From contig DATCTM010000144.1 of assembly GCA_036567945.1 (NCBI GenBank), positions 1-48,314 of the forward strand: a DNA stretch of 48,314 nucleotides. Reading direction: 5' to 3'. The notes beneath the pieces are model-generated. The model searched no databases, had not been told where the DNA came from, and saw only the letters and a list, made by a program, of their open reading frames with translations. This document shows positions 1 to 8,982 of this stretch, one piece after another. A program made the translations under genes and the position numbers. How positions within the stretch are numbered: position 1 is the first letter of the stretch; the number at the start of each line of letters is the position of its first letter. The stretch comes from BRH-c54 sp036567945. GTDB taxonomy: Bacteria; Bacteroidota; Bacteroidia; Flavobacteriales_E; Vicingaceae.

Positions 1-63
1 GAACAACAAATTAAGCAGTTTGTTAATGACATCAAGCTTACAAAAGACGAAAAATTTTATTGA
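1..63 (+). CDS. C-terminal end of an unidentified protein (partial)
   Basis: The first 63 bases are an open frame of 20 codons ending in TGA, running in from the left edge. The residues are hydrophilic and lysine-rich and show no recognisable motif, so the gene cannot be named. It ends 18 bases before tatC on the same strand and may be co-transcribed with it. Confidence 0.5.
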   Translation, partial: EQQIKQFVNDIKLTKDEKFY

Positions 64-81
64 AAAATACCCCTTTAATTA

Positions 82-894
82 ATGAGCGACCAAAACGAAA
101 ATACAGAAAAAAAAGAAATGTCTTTTTTAGATCATCTTGAAGTGTTACGTTGGCACTTAGTTCGTTCCAGTATCGCTATTTTAGTTTTTGCCTCGTTAGC
201 TTTTGTTTTTAAAAACATTGTTTTTGATGAAATTATTTTAGCTCAAAAAAATTCCGACTTTTTTACTTACCAACTTTTTTGCAGGTTCTCGGAATGGATA
301 GGTAAAGGTGATGCCTTGTGTTTAGGCGATATTAAATTTAGTTTAATCAACCTTACTATGAGTGGGCAATTTACTATCCACATCATTACTTCTATCATTG
401 CAGGAATAGTATTGGCTTTTCCATACTTATTATTTGAAATTTGGCGTTTTATTCGTCCTGCACTTCATAAAAAAGAAAGAAAATATGCTACCGCTTTAAT
501 TCTTTCAGGTTCTGCCTTATTTATGATGGGAATTTTGTTTGGCTACTATTTTATTTCACCGCTTTCTGTACAGTTTTTAGGCAACTACCAAGTAAGTGAG
601 TTGGTTGAAAATCAAATTAGTATTCAATCTTTTATCTCAACAGTAACCACCTTAACCTTAGCTTGCGGGTTGGTTTTCGAATTGCCTTTATTGGTTTATT
701 TCCTATCTAAAATGGGAATTTTAACTCCAGAAGTAATGCGTAAATACAGAAAAATAGCCATTGTGGTAACGCTTATTTTATCAGCTGTAATTACACCTCC
801 GGATATTACCAGTCAAGTTTTACTAACAATTCCACTGCTTTTGTTGTACGAATTCAGTATTTTTATCTCTAAAATAGTAAACAAAAACAACTAA
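82..894 (+). CDS. tatC: Sec-independent protein translocase subunit TatC
   Basis: TatC is the inner-membrane receptor of the twin-arginine translocase; it binds signal peptides of folded proteins and recruits TatA. The 270-aa length is normal. The N-terminus carries the family's FLDHLEVLRWHL stretch (residues 15-26), followed by about six hydrophobic segments. The conserved cytoplasmic loop with FEIWRFIRPAL and the late ITPPD motif are both present. The ATG at 82 is the natural start because the HLEVLR motif lies close to it. lptB follows after 15 bases, so the two are probably co-transcribed. No tatA or tatB gene is visible in the window. Family assignment is very secure. Confidence 0.97.
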   Translation: MSDQNENTEKKEMSFLDHLEVLRWHLVRSSIAILVFASLAFVFKNIVFDEIILAQKNSDFFTYQLFCRFSEWIGKGDALCLGDIKFSLINLTMSGQFTIHIITSIIAGIVLAFPYLLFEIWRFIRPALHKKERKYATALILSGSALFMMGILFGYYFISPLSVQFLGNYQVSELVENQISIQSFISTVTTLTLACGLVFELPLLVYFLSKMGILTPEVMRKYRKIAIVVTLILSAVITPPDITSQVLLTIPLLLLYEFSIFISKIVNKNN

Positions 895-909
895 ATTTAA
901 TTTTTATTA

Positions 910-1641
910 ATGATTTTACGAGCCGAAAATATTATTAAAAAATATGGGAAAAGAACAGTTGTTCAGGGTGTTTCTATAGATGTAAAGCAAGGGGAGATTG
1001 TTGGGTTACTTGGACCAAATGGAGCCGGAAAAACCACTTCATTTTACATGATTGTAGGTTTGGTTCAACCAAATGAAGGAGAGATTTTTTTAAATGATAA
1101 AAACATTACCAAACTCCCTATGTACAAAAGAGCTCAAATGGGAATTGGCTATTTACCTCAAGAAGTTTCTGTTTTTAGAAAACTGAGTGTTGAAGATAAT
1201 ATTAGTGCCATCTTAGAAATGATGGATTTAACCAAAGCTCAACAAAAAGAAAAATTAGAATCGCTTATTGAAGAATTTGGTTTAGGTCATGTTCGTAAAA
1301 ACCTAGGACATAACTTATCGGGAGGAGAAAAAAGAAGAACAGAAATTGCTCGTGCTTTAGCTTCCGACCCTAGCTTTATTTTACTTGATGAACCTTTTGC
1401 AGGTGTTGATCCAATTGCTGTTGAAGACATTCAGAGCATTGTAGCTACATTAAAACAAAAAAATATAGGTATTTTAATTACCGACCACAACGTGCAAGAA
1501 ACACTTAGCATTACCGACAGGGCCTATTTACTTTTTGAAGGTAAAATCCTTAAAGCAGGAACAGCCGAAGAATTAGCAGCAGACGAACAAGTTAGAAGAG
1601 TTTATTTAGGTCAGAGTTTTGAATTAAAAAGAAAAGTTTAA
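910..1641 (+). CDS. lptB: LPS export ABC transporter ATPase LptB
   Basis: This is the cytoplasmic ATPase that powers LptFG extraction of LPS from the inner membrane. The 243 residues hold a complete ABC domain: Walker A GPNGAGKTT (35-43), Q-loop with Q84, signature LSGGEKRR (136-143), Walker B ending in D160-E161, and switch His193 in ITDHN. The signature continuing into RRTEIARAL and the FAGVDPIAV sequence after Walker B are typical of LptB rather than of amino-acid importers. It lies 15 bases after tatC and 53 before a comEC-like gene. Its LptFG partners are not in the window. Confidence 0.95.
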   Translation: MILRAENIIKKYGKRTVVQGVSIDVKQGEIVGLLGPNGAGKTTSFYMIVGLVQPNEGEIFLNDKNITKLPMYKRAQMGIGYLPQEVSVFRKLSVEDNISAILEMMDLTKAQQKEKLESLIEEFGLGHVRKNLGHNLSGGEKRRTEIARALASDPSFILLDEPFAGVDPIAVEDIQSIVATLKQKNIGILITDHNVQETLSITDRAYLLFEGKILKAGTAEELAADEQVRRVYLGQSFELKRKV

Positions 1642-1694
1642 TCCAAATATAATCAATAAGCTTACTGCTAATTGATCCTAAAAACTAAAAGATA

Positions 1695-3821
1695 TTGCTT
1701 AACTATATCCCATTAGTTCGTCTTTTAATTCCTTTTACTATAGGAATTATTTTTGCCATTTACCTTCCGGCAAGTTCAAGCCTACCCCAATATGTATTTT
1801 TAGGAGTTGTTGTTAGCTATATTATACTTTTCTCCATCAAAAAAATTAATACTAATTATCAATTCAGATGGATTTTTGGTGTACTTATTTATGGTAGTTT
1901 TATATTAGCAGCCTATAGCTTAACTTCCATCAAAACCAATGAATCTCATTCTTCTTATCAATTAAATGATTCCGACAATAGGTTTATTATTGCTGAAGTT
2001 ATTGAACCTACCGAAGAAAAAGCCAACTCTGTAAAAGCGGTAGTAGAAATTATCGGTTTAAAAACCAACGAAAAATGGAAAAATACCAATGGCAAATCTA
2101 TTATTTACCTGCAAAAAGACACGTTGGCAAATCGCTTAAAATTAGGTGACATCATTTCTTTTGAACCTGTATTAAAAGATGTTCCAGTACCTAAAAATCC
2201 GCATGAGTTTAGTTTTAAACGATATTTGTCTTACCACCTTATTCACCAACAAGCCTATTTGCGTAGTAACAATTGGAAAATAATCCATAAAAATAACGAC
2301 ATCTCCATTTTTGCTTATGCTAGCAATATCAGAAAAATGCTGATAAGTAAACTAGAAGAAATGGGAGTTAAAGACAAACAACTTAATGTGGCTTCCGCTT
2401 TAATTTTAGGTTATAAAAATGAAATTGACGCTCAGCTAAAAAGTGCATACTCTAGTGCAGGAGCTATGCATGTGTTGGCAGTTTCCGGACTTCATGTTGG
2501 TATTATCTTTTTGATTCTAAATCAAATATTTCAATTTTTTAACAAACTAAAATATGGTAATTACATTAAAGGAATTCTCATCATTATATTGCTGTGGGCT
2601 TATGCTCTTTTAACGGGTTTATCGCCTTCAGTAATGCGTGCAGCTACCATGTTTAGCTTTATTGTTGCTGCCAAAGCAACTAAAAGCAATGCAAACTTTT
2701 TCAACACCTTGGCAGCTTCTGCTTTGTTTTTACTCATTATCAACCCATTTTTATTAATGGAAGTTGGTTTTCAACTTTCTTACCTTGCCGTAATCGGAAT
2801 TGTAGTTATTCAACCTTGGGTTTATAACCTTTTCTACTCTAAATGGTGGCTGTTGGATAAAATTTGGGAGCTTACCGCTGTTTCTATCGCAGCACAAATA
2901 GCTACTTTCCCCTTGGGATTATATTATTTCCATCAGTTTCCCAATTATTTTATGCTTTCCAATTTAGTAGTAATTCCGCTGGCAATTTTAATTTTATATT
3001 TAGGAATAATTACGCTTATTGCTTCTCCCATCCCAATTATTGGCAATTTATTAGGAAAAATACTCAACATGATTATTCTCGGTTTAAACGAAGCTGTTAT
3101 ATTTATTGATAAAATCCCCTATTCGCTTACTCAAAATATAAAATTTAATTTGTTGGATAATTACTTAACTTATCTTGCTATTATTTTAATTATCCTTACT
3201 ATTCACTATAAAAATTTAAAATACTTTATGGCGGGAGTTGCTTGTTTTATCATTATTTTCAGCTTTCGTTTAAAAGATAATATTCATCAGATAAATCAGA
3301 AATACTTAACTGTTTATAATATTCCGGGACATTCTGCAATTAATTTAATTGAAGGGAATGACAATGTATTGTTTTCTGATATAAAACTCCTAAACAATAA
3401 AAGTAAACTCATGTTTCATGTGCAGAACAATTGGATTCAGAAAGGAGTAGAATCTGAAAAAATAGTGACACTAAACAAATTAACTGATAGAAACCCATTA
3501 TCTACTCTTTATATAACAGACAATAAAAACGTGTTTGTAAAACGGAATTACCTTCAGTTTTTTAATGAAAAAATGGTAATTCTTCCTCCTGATTTTCAAC
3601 TAAAAAGTATTACAAAACCTTTACCTCTCGATTTATTAATTATTACTAAAAACCCTAATTTTTCTATTCAAGAACTACTACAAACATTTAAACCTAAAGA
3701 AATTATTATAGATGCTTCCAACTCTAACTACATTTCAGAAAAATTAAAATCGGAAGCAAAAGCACTAAACATTAAATGTTGGTCGGTTTTAACTGATGGA
3801 GCATACACCAAACAGTTATAA
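1695..3821 (+). CDS. comEC: ComEC/Rec2-family DNA-uptake membrane protein
   Basis: ComEC family proteins form the inner-membrane channel for single-stranded DNA in natural transformation. Of 708 residues, the first ~100 contain several membrane segments, about 100-200 look like the soluble DUF4131 region, and the Competence domain follows with its hallmark AVSGLHVGI (about 261-269) and a conserved GLSPSVMRAATM (about 308-319). Many more hydrophobic helices run to about residue 530. The C-terminal ~175 residues lack a visible HxHxDH metallo-beta-lactamase motif. The start is a TTG: an in-frame stop lies just upstream at 1686 and there is no ATG between. Actual competence is not shown by the sequence. 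Confidence 0.9.
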   Translation: MLNYIPLVRLLIPFTIGIIFAIYLPASSSLPQYVFLGVVVSYIILFSIKKINTNYQFRWIFGVLIYGSFILAAYSLTSIKTNESHSSYQLNDSDNRFIIAEVIEPTEEKANSVKAVVEIIGLKTNEKWKNTNGKSIIYLQKDTLANRLKLGDIISFEPVLKDVPVPKNPHEFSFKRYLSYHLIHQQAYLRSNNWKIIHKNNDISIFAYASNIRKMLISKLEEMGVKDKQLNVASALILGYKNEIDAQLKSAYSSAGAMHVLAVSGLHVGIIFLILNQIFQFFNKLKYGNYIKGILIIILLWAYALLTGLSPSVMRAATMFSFIVAAKATKSNANFFNTLAASALFLLIINPFLLMEVGFQLSYLAVIGIVVIQPWVYNLFYSKWWLLDKIWELTAVSIAAQIATFPLGLYYFHQFPNYFMLSNLVVIPLAILILYLGIITLIASPIPIIGNLLGKILNMIILGLNEAVIFIDKIPYSLTQNIKFNLLDNYLTYLAIILIILTIHYKNLKYFMAGVACFIIIFSFRLKDNIHQINQKYLTVYNIPGHSAINLIEGNDNVLFSDIKLLNNKSKLMFHVQNNWIQKGVESEKIVTLNKLTDRNPLSTLYITDNKNVFVKRNYLQFFNEKMVILPPDFQLKSITKPLPLDLLIITKNPNFSIQELLQTFKPKEIIIDASNSNYISEKLKSEAKALNIKCWSVLTDGAYTKQL

Positions 3822-3848
3822 TTCTTTTTTTTAATGATAAAAAATCAC

Positions 3849-3856
3849 TACATTTA
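3849..3856 (+). promoter_or_regulatory. weak candidate -7 element before the SGNH lipoprotein gene
   Basis: TACATTTA resembles the Bacteroidota -7 consensus TAnnTTTG except for the last base, and lies 22 bases before the ATG at 3879. No convincing -33 TTTG is visible, so this is tentative. Confidence 0.25.
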
Positions 3857-3878
3857 TCCCCTAAATATTTAAAAACTT

Positions 3879-5195
3879 ATGAATACCAAAACATATTATA
3901 GCCTTTTATTGTTAAGCATCAGTGTTACTTTTTTCTCATGTACTAAAACTGATTTTGATGAATTTGAAATGGCATCAGGCAGTGCAGATTTTAGTAATTA
4001 TGTAGCCGTAGGAAACTCGCTTACACAGGGTTATCAGGATGGTGGTTTGCATAATGAATTGGGGCAGCACGAAAGTTCTTACCCGGCTATTTTATCCAAA
4101 CAACTTAAGTTAATCAATCCTAACTTAAGCTATTTACAGCCAACAGTTCAAGGAAATGGTTCGGGTTATATTCACTTAAAGTGGGAAAATGAGGAGATAA
4201 AAGTAATTAAAGTCTATGATTCTGAAAGAAACGACAATCATCCCGATGCTATTAAAAATGATCCTTCATGGGAGACTTGGGGAAACAAGTCATTAAAATA
4301 TAATAACTTGGGAGTCTCTGGCTTTAAATTAGCCAATGTTGTAGGTGGCGGAAATACTTCTGCTTCAGTCAACTATTTTGTGAGTAATGTTAATCCTTAT
4401 GCCCGTTTTTTAGATTGGGGAACAACAACTAATAAAATTAGCTATTTAGACCACATCAAAAATAGCAATGCTACTTTTTTTACGAATTGGTTAGGAAATA
4501 ATGATGTTTTGGGTTGGTCGACAGCTGGTGGTGATGATGGTTATGAAGCTCAGTTTAACGAATATTTTTCTAAATTAACTGATGTTACAGAATTCAGTAA
4601 TAAATACGATTCTGTTTTGTTGGCATTTAAAAATATGGGGGCAAAAGGTGTTTGTGCTACCATTCCAGATGTAACTTCAATTCCTTATTTTAAAACAGTT
4701 ACCCTAGATGCTATTGGTGGTGATGTTTGGATTACTGAAGGACCTTATTCCAACAATCCGGGAAATGTTAGAAAAGCTACAAACGAAGACTTAATATTGT
4801 TAACTGCTTCGGATGAATTAGCTATTGGAAATGGACTTTCACAAAATAAACCGCTAGACCATACTTTTGTTTTAGATAAAGATGAAAAAGCCATTTCTCA
4901 AAGTACTGTAATAGCTTACAATAACGTTATTCGATCTTTAGCTGCTTCTTATGGCTTTGCTGTTGCAGATATGTACGAGTTTATGCGAGATTTAGAATCG
5001 GGATTAGTTTTTGATGGTATTGATTTTTCTCCTGAGTTTGTTTCCGGAGGTGTTTTTTCACTTGATGGTGTACATCCAAACTCAAGAGGTTATGCTATAA
5101 TCACTAATAAATTTATTGATGTTATTAATCAGCATTACAGTGCTACCATTCCAACAGTAGTTGTAGGTGATTATAGAGGTGTTACTTTTCCATAG
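3879..5195 (+). CDS. SGNH/GDSL-hydrolase family lipoprotein
   Basis: A probable surface or periplasmic esterase/lipase-like lipoprotein of 438 aa. A hydrophobic leader ends in the lipobox FFSC with Cys21 as the lipidated residue. The SGNH signature blocks are visible: block I GNSLTQG with nucleophile Ser47, block III GNND (206-209) supplying the oxyanion-hole Asn, and block V DGVHP with Asp396 and His399 completing the triad. Block I reads GNSL rather than GDSL. The 3' end overlaps the convergent transporter gene by 14 bases. The substrate is unknown. Confidence 0.85.
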   Translation: MNTKTYYSLLLLSISVTFFSCTKTDFDEFEMASGSADFSNYVAVGNSLTQGYQDGGLHNELGQHESSYPAILSKQLKLINPNLSYLQPTVQGNGSGYIHLKWENEEIKVIKVYDSERNDNHPDAIKNDPSWETWGNKSLKYNNLGVSGFKLANVVGGGNTSASVNYFVSNVNPYARFLDWGTTTNKISYLDHIKNSNATFFTNWLGNNDVLGWSTAGGDDGYEAQFNEYFSKLTDVTEFSNKYDSVLLAFKNMGAKGVCATIPDVTSIPYFKTVTLDAIGGDVWITEGPYSNNPGNVRKATNEDLILLTASDELAIGNGLSQNKPLDHTFVLDKDEKAISQSTVIAYNNVIRSLAASYGFAVADMYEFMRDLESGLVFDGIDFSPEFVSGGVFSLDGVHPNSRGYAIITNKFIDVINQHYSATIPTVVVGDYRGVTFP

Positions 5196-6465
5196 CTTCA
5201 TTTAGTATTTTTTTAGTCGATTTTACTCTAAGCAACAATAAAAATCCTACTACAAAAAATACAATTAGAATTAACACCGATGATCTAATGTCAAAGAGTC
5301 CTTCTATAAAACCAAAGAAAAAAGTACCTATTACTACTCCTGTTTTTTCCAAAATATCATAAAAACTAAAATACGAAGCATGATCCTGTGTTTCGGGTAA
5401 TAATTTAGAATAGGTAGAACGAGATAACGATTGTATCCCACCCATTACCAAACCAATTGAAGCTGCTATAATATAAAAATGCAAGGGGGTATATACCAAA
5501 CTATATGCTGAAATACATATAATTACCCAACAGAAAACTACAAACAATAAAGTTTTTATATTCCCAATTTTTTTTGATAGAAATGCCATTCCCTGAGCTC
5601 CTGCAATAGCTATAAATTGTATTACCAATATGCTTACAATTAAACCTGTTTGCATTTCCTCGTTGCTGCTCCACTCAATTTCTTTCGTTCCAAAAAAAAC
5701 AGCCATTAGCATAATGGTTTGAACTCCCATACTATAAACAAAAAAAGCAGACAAATATTTTTTTAAATTGTATTGATGTTTTAGCTCTTTAAAAACTTTT
5801 TTAAGTTCTTTAAATCCTTTTAAAAATCTGTTTCCTTTCGGGCGCTTATTATAAACATTGTTCGGCAATGCCATAAATGTAAACTGAGCGAAACCTATCC
5901 ACCAAACTCCGGTTATTACAAAAGCCCATTTTACTGGCATATCAAAACCTTGTAGCAATACCAAGCAAACAATTAATAACAATGAACTACCTATATAGCC
6001 TAACGAAAAACCTTTTGCACTTACATTATCTTGTAAATCAGGTGTTACAATTTCGGGCAAATAGGCATTATAAAAAACCAAACTCCCCGAAAAACCTATA
6101 CTTGCCAACAACACAGGTAACATGCTTAATTCCAATGCATGTTCAGCATCAAAAAAATATAAACTAATGCAAGAAAAAGCTCCTAAATAACAAAAAAACT
6201 GCAAGTACTTTTTCTTATTTCCGGAATAATCTGCCATACCCGAAAGTATAGGAGAAAGTACTACCAACAACATAAAAGAGAAAGAAATCACATAAGAATA
6301 AAGCTCTGTATTTACGAAGGTTTTTCCGAAAAAAACAACTTCTTCTGATGTAGTTTTTTCATAAAAAATAGGGAAAATAGCTGTTGTAATAATTAACGCA
6401 TAAACGGAGTTGGCCCAATCGTACATTGCCCAAGCATTAATTATTTTCTGGTTGTTAATTTTCAC
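5182..6465 (-). CDS. UMF1-type MFS transporter (Atg22-like)
   Basis: A 427-aa polytopic inner-membrane protein with about 12 hydrophobic segments. The N-terminal sequence AWAMYDWANSVYALIITTA and the following TAIFPIFY are typical of the UMF1/Atg22-like branch of the major facilitator superfamily. GMADYSGNKKK (residues about 95-105) matches the cytoplasmic loop motif A of MFS carriers. UMF1 proteins have been linked to amino-acid efflux in fungi, but the bacterial substrate is not known. The gene is divergent from bamD and its 3' end overlaps the end of the SGNH lipoprotein gene. Confidence 0.88.
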   Translation of the reverse strand: MKINNQKIINAWAMYDWANSVYALIITTAIFPIFYEKTTSEEVVFFGKTFVNTELYSYVISFSFMLLVVLSPILSGMADYSGNKKKYLQFFCYLGAFSCISLYFFDAEHALELSMLPVLLASIGFSGSLVFYNAYLPEIVTPDLQDNVSAKGFSLGYIGSSLLLIVCLVLLQGFDMPVKWAFVITGVWWIGFAQFTFMALPNNVYNKRPKGNRFLKGFKELKKVFKELKHQYNLKKYLSAFFVYSMGVQTIMLMAVFFGTKEIEWSSNEEMQTGLIVSILVIQFIAIAGAQGMAFLSKKIGNIKTLLFVVFCWVIICISAYSLVYTPLHFYIIAASIGLVMGGIQSLSRSTYSKLLPETQDHASYFSFYDILEKTGVVIGTFFFGFIEGLFDIRSSVLILIVFFVVGFLLLLRVKSTKKILNEAMEK

Positions 6466-6486
6466 TACAGTTTAAATCTCTTTTTG

Positions 6487-6494
6487 CGAAAGTA
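6487..6494 (-). promoter_or_regulatory. candidate -7 element of the UMF1 transporter gene
   Basis: On the minus strand this reads TACTTTCG, a one-base variant of TAnnTTTG, 21 bases before the transporter's ATG. The same octamer precedes guaB and the coiled-coil gene. No clear -33 element is seen. Confidence 0.4.
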
Positions 6495-6604
6495 AAACTA
6501 AGCAAAAACTTGTTTTATGAAGAAATAATAAAATTAAACTTGCGTTTAGTAACTTTTTAACACATTTATATTAACCAAGCAATTTCCATCTTAATTTCTT
6601 TGAG

Positions 6605-6612
6605 TATATTTG
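6605..6612 (+). promoter_or_regulatory. -7 element of the bamD-rpoZ-coaBC operon, deciding the bamD start
   Basis: TATATTTG is an exact TAnnTTTG match and ends five bases before the ATG at 6618. Transcription starting about 5-7 bases downstream would give a leaderless or nearly leaderless bamD mRNA. The element begins just after a possible TTG start at 6600, which therefore would not be in the transcript. No good -33 TTTG is visible. Confidence 0.5.
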
Positions 6613-6617
6613 CCGCT

Positions 6618-7427
6618 ATGTTTAAGAAAAACAGTTTATACCTTCTATTCATCCTTATGCTTTTATTAGGTTGTAGCAAGTATCAGAAAATACTTAAAAG
6701 TTCTAATGTTGACCTAAAATATGAAGCCGCACAAAAGTATTATGATGAAGGAAAATATGACAGAGCTATTCCTCTTTTAGAAGAACTAATACCTTTACTA
6801 AGAGGAACTGATAGAGCTGAAAAAGTTTATTTTCTTTATGCTTATTCAAATTATCAGTCTAATTTGCTTTATGCTGCTGCTTACCATTTCAAAAAATTTG
6901 CAACCACTTATCCTACTAGTAAACATGTAGAAGAAATGTTGTTTATGCATGGATATTCGCAATACTTATTATCACCTACACCCGAACTTGACCAAACAGA
7001 AACGTACAATGCCATAAATTCTCTACAAATATTTATCAATACTTTTCCGGAGCATAACTTAGTTGATTCTAGTAATGTTTTAATGGATAAATTGAGAGTT
7101 AAATTAGAAACCAAATCGTACCTAAACGCCAAACAATACTTTAAAATTCAGGATTACAAAGCTTCAATTGTTGCTTTGGGTAATCATATCAAAGACTATC
7201 CGGACACTAAACACATGGAAGAATTGAACTTTTTAATCTTAAAATCACACTATTTATTAGCCATAAACAGTGTTAAAGAAAAAAAATTGGAAAGAATTGG
7301 CAATACTATCGAAGCTTATTATAACTTTGCAGATTCATTTAAAGAAAGTAAATATTTAAAGGAAGCTCAAAATATTTATTCCAAAATGGAAGAAGAACAA
7401 AATAAAATTAAACTAGAAAATTTATAA
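6618..7427 (+). CDS. bamD: outer-membrane assembly lipoprotein BamD
   Basis: BamD is the essential lipoprotein of the BAM complex that folds beta-barrel proteins into the outer membrane. From the ATG at 6618 it has 269 residues. A hydrophobic leader ends in LLLGC with Cys19 lipidated. It is followed by alpha-helical TPR-like repeats with characteristic KYYDEGKYDRAIPLLEEL and FATTYPTSKHVEEMLFM stretches. An in-frame TTG at 6600 would add six residues but precedes a -7 promoter element, so the ATG is preferred. rpoZ follows after four bases. The gene order through recN is classic for Bacteroidota. Confidence 0.93.
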   Translation: MFKKNSLYLLFILMLLLGCSKYQKILKSSNVDLKYEAAQKYYDEGKYDRAIPLLEELIPLLRGTDRAEKVYFLYAYSNYQSNLLYAAAYHFKKFATTYPTSKHVEEMLFMHGYSQYLLSPTPELDQTETYNAINSLQIFINTFPEHNLVDSSNVLMDKLRVKLETKSYLNAKQYFKIQDYKASIVALGNHIKDYPDTKHMEELNFLILKSHYLLAINSVKEKKLERIGNTIEAYYNFADSFKESKYLKEAQNIYSKMEEEQNKIKLENL

Positions 7428-7431
7428 CAAC

Positions 7432-7758
7432 ATGAATTTCAAAACCACAAACGCAGAAACATCTACAATTACCAGAGACTTACAAGCAATTGAAGATGTT
7501 ACAGGAAACATCTACGAATCTGTTGTAGCAGTTGCTAAAAGATCTAACCAAATTGCTGTTGATTTAAAAGAAGAATTAGTTAATAAAATTCAGGAATTTG
7601 CATCAACAACTGACAATTTAGAAGAGGTTTTTGAAAACAGAGAGCAAATTGAAATCTCTAGATTTTATGAGCGTTTACCAAAAACTAACGCAATGGCATT
7701 AAAAGAATTTTTAGATGATAAAATATTCGTCAAAAATCCTGATGCCGATAAAGCATAA
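7432..7758 (+). CDS. rpoZ: RNA polymerase omega subunit, Bacteroidota Rpb6-like type
   Basis: The omega subunit helps assemble and stabilise the RNA polymerase beta' subunit. This 108-aa protein contains the helical core with NIYESVVAVAKRSNQIA (about 27-43), matching the omega/Rpb6 helix that clamps beta', followed by an acidic region and a C-terminal extension with ALKEFLDDKIFVKNP. Bacteroidota omega proteins diverge from the E. coli form, so placement between bamD and coaBC is strong supporting evidence. The gene starts four bases after bamD and ends six before coaBC, implying one transcript. Confidence 0.85.
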   Translation: MNFKTTNAETSTITRDLQAIEDVTGNIYESVVAVAKRSNQIAVDLKEELVNKIQEFASTTDNLEEVFENREQIEISRFYERLPKTNAMALKEFLDDKIFVKNPDADKA

Positions 7759-7764
7759 TTAACC

Positions 7765-8982
7765 ATGCTAAAAGGCAAAAATATTCTCCTAGGTATTACC
7801 GGTGGAATTGCTGCCTATAAAATACCTCTTTTAATCCGTTTGTTGATTAAAGCCGGTGCTAATGTAAAAGTTACAGCAACTTCGTCAGCATTAGATTTTG
7901 TTACTCCTTTAACGTTAGCAACACTTTCTAAAAATCCTGTTTTAACTACTTTTAAAAACGAATCGAATAATTGGAACAACCATGTAGAGTTAGCCCTTTG
8001 GGCTGACTTTTTTGTTATTGCTCCTGCTACTGCCAATACCATTGCTAAATTTGCTAATGGTATTTGTGATAACTTCCTACTGGCTTGTTATTTTTCAGCC
8101 AAATGCCCTATTTTAATAGCTCCGGCAATGGATTTAGATATGTACCAACATCCTACCCTAAAAACCAATTTAAAGCAATTAGAAAAATTTGGAAACAAAA
8201 TACTAAATGCTCCATCAGGCGAACTTGCTAGTGGACTTAGTGGTGAAGGAAGGATGGAAGAACCTGAACTTATTTTTGAGACTATTAAAAATCATTTTGA
8301 GACTTCTCTCCCACTTAAAGGAAAAAAATTGTTGATTACCGCAGGACCAACTATAGAAAAAATTGACCCTGTAAGATTTATTAGTAATTTTTCTACCGGA
8401 AAAATGGGCATTGCACTTGCCGAACATGCTGCTAGTTTAGGTGCAGATGTAGATTTAATTATCGGACCAACAAAAATTACAACTTCAGAAAATATTAATA
8501 GAATTAACGTGGTTACTGCTGAAGACATGTACAATACCGTTCATCAGCAAGTTAAAAATGCTGACATAATAATTATGGCTGCAGCTGTAGCAGATTTTAC
8601 GCCTGCAATGAGCACCGATAAAAAAATTAAAAAAGCTGAGCAAACTTCCAAAACAAATGAATTAATAATTCAACTAAAACCAACAAAAGATATTTTAGCC
8701 TCAGTAGGAAAAATTAAAACCAAAAATCAATTGTTAATTGGTTTTGCTCTCGAAACACATGACGAAATTGAAAATGCCAAAAAGAAATTGGCTAAAAAGA
8801 ACTTAGATTACATTGTTTTAAATTCTTTAAACGACAAAGGCGCAGGGTTTAACCACGAAACAAACAAAATAACACTTATAGACAAAAACAATAATATTAC
8901 TAATTTTGAGTTGAAGTCGAAGGTAAAAGTTGCAGAAGATATCTTCAACATTATTTTAACCAAACATTTTTCTAAAAAATGA
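7765..8982 (+). CDS. coaBC: bifunctional phosphopantothenoylcysteine decarboxylase / phosphopantothenate-cysteine ligase
   Basis: The enzyme carries out two steps of coenzyme A synthesis: ligation of cysteine to phosphopantothenate and FMN-dependent decarboxylation. The N-terminal CoaC flavoprotein domain (about 1-180) shows GGIAAYK (13-19), the active-site His73 in NHVEL, and PAMDLDMY where the usual motif is PAMN. The clamp motif reads ASGLSGEG (155-162), with Ser156 at the position normally held by Cys. The C-terminal CoaB domain contains ISNFSTGKMG with Asn208 and KIKK with Lys289. The 405-aa length is normal. Its stop overlaps the next start by four bases. Confidence 0.95.
   Translation: MLKGKNILLGITGGIAAYKIPLLIRLLIKAGANVKVTATSSALDFVTPLTLATLSKNPVLTTFKNESNNWNNHVELALWADFFVIAPATANTIAKFANGICDNFLLACYFSAKCPILIAPAMDLDMYQHPTLKTNLKQLEKFGNKILNAPSGELASGLSGEGRMEEPELIFETIKNHFETSLPLKGKKLLITAGPTIEKIDPVRFISNFSTGKMGIALAEHAASLGADVDLIIGPTKITTSENINRINVVTAEDMYNTVHQQVKNADIIIMAAAVADFTPAMSTDKKIKKAEQTSKTNELIIQLKPTKDILASVGKIKTKNQLLIGFALETHDEIENAKKKLAKKNLDYIVLNSLNDKGAGFNHETNKITLIDKNNNITNFELKSKVKVAEDIFNIILTKHFSKK

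Noticed and set aside
6600..6620. TTG at 6600 as the bamD start
   Set aside because: A -7 promoter element lies between it and the ATG at 6618, and the lipoprotein signal peptide is complete from the ATG.
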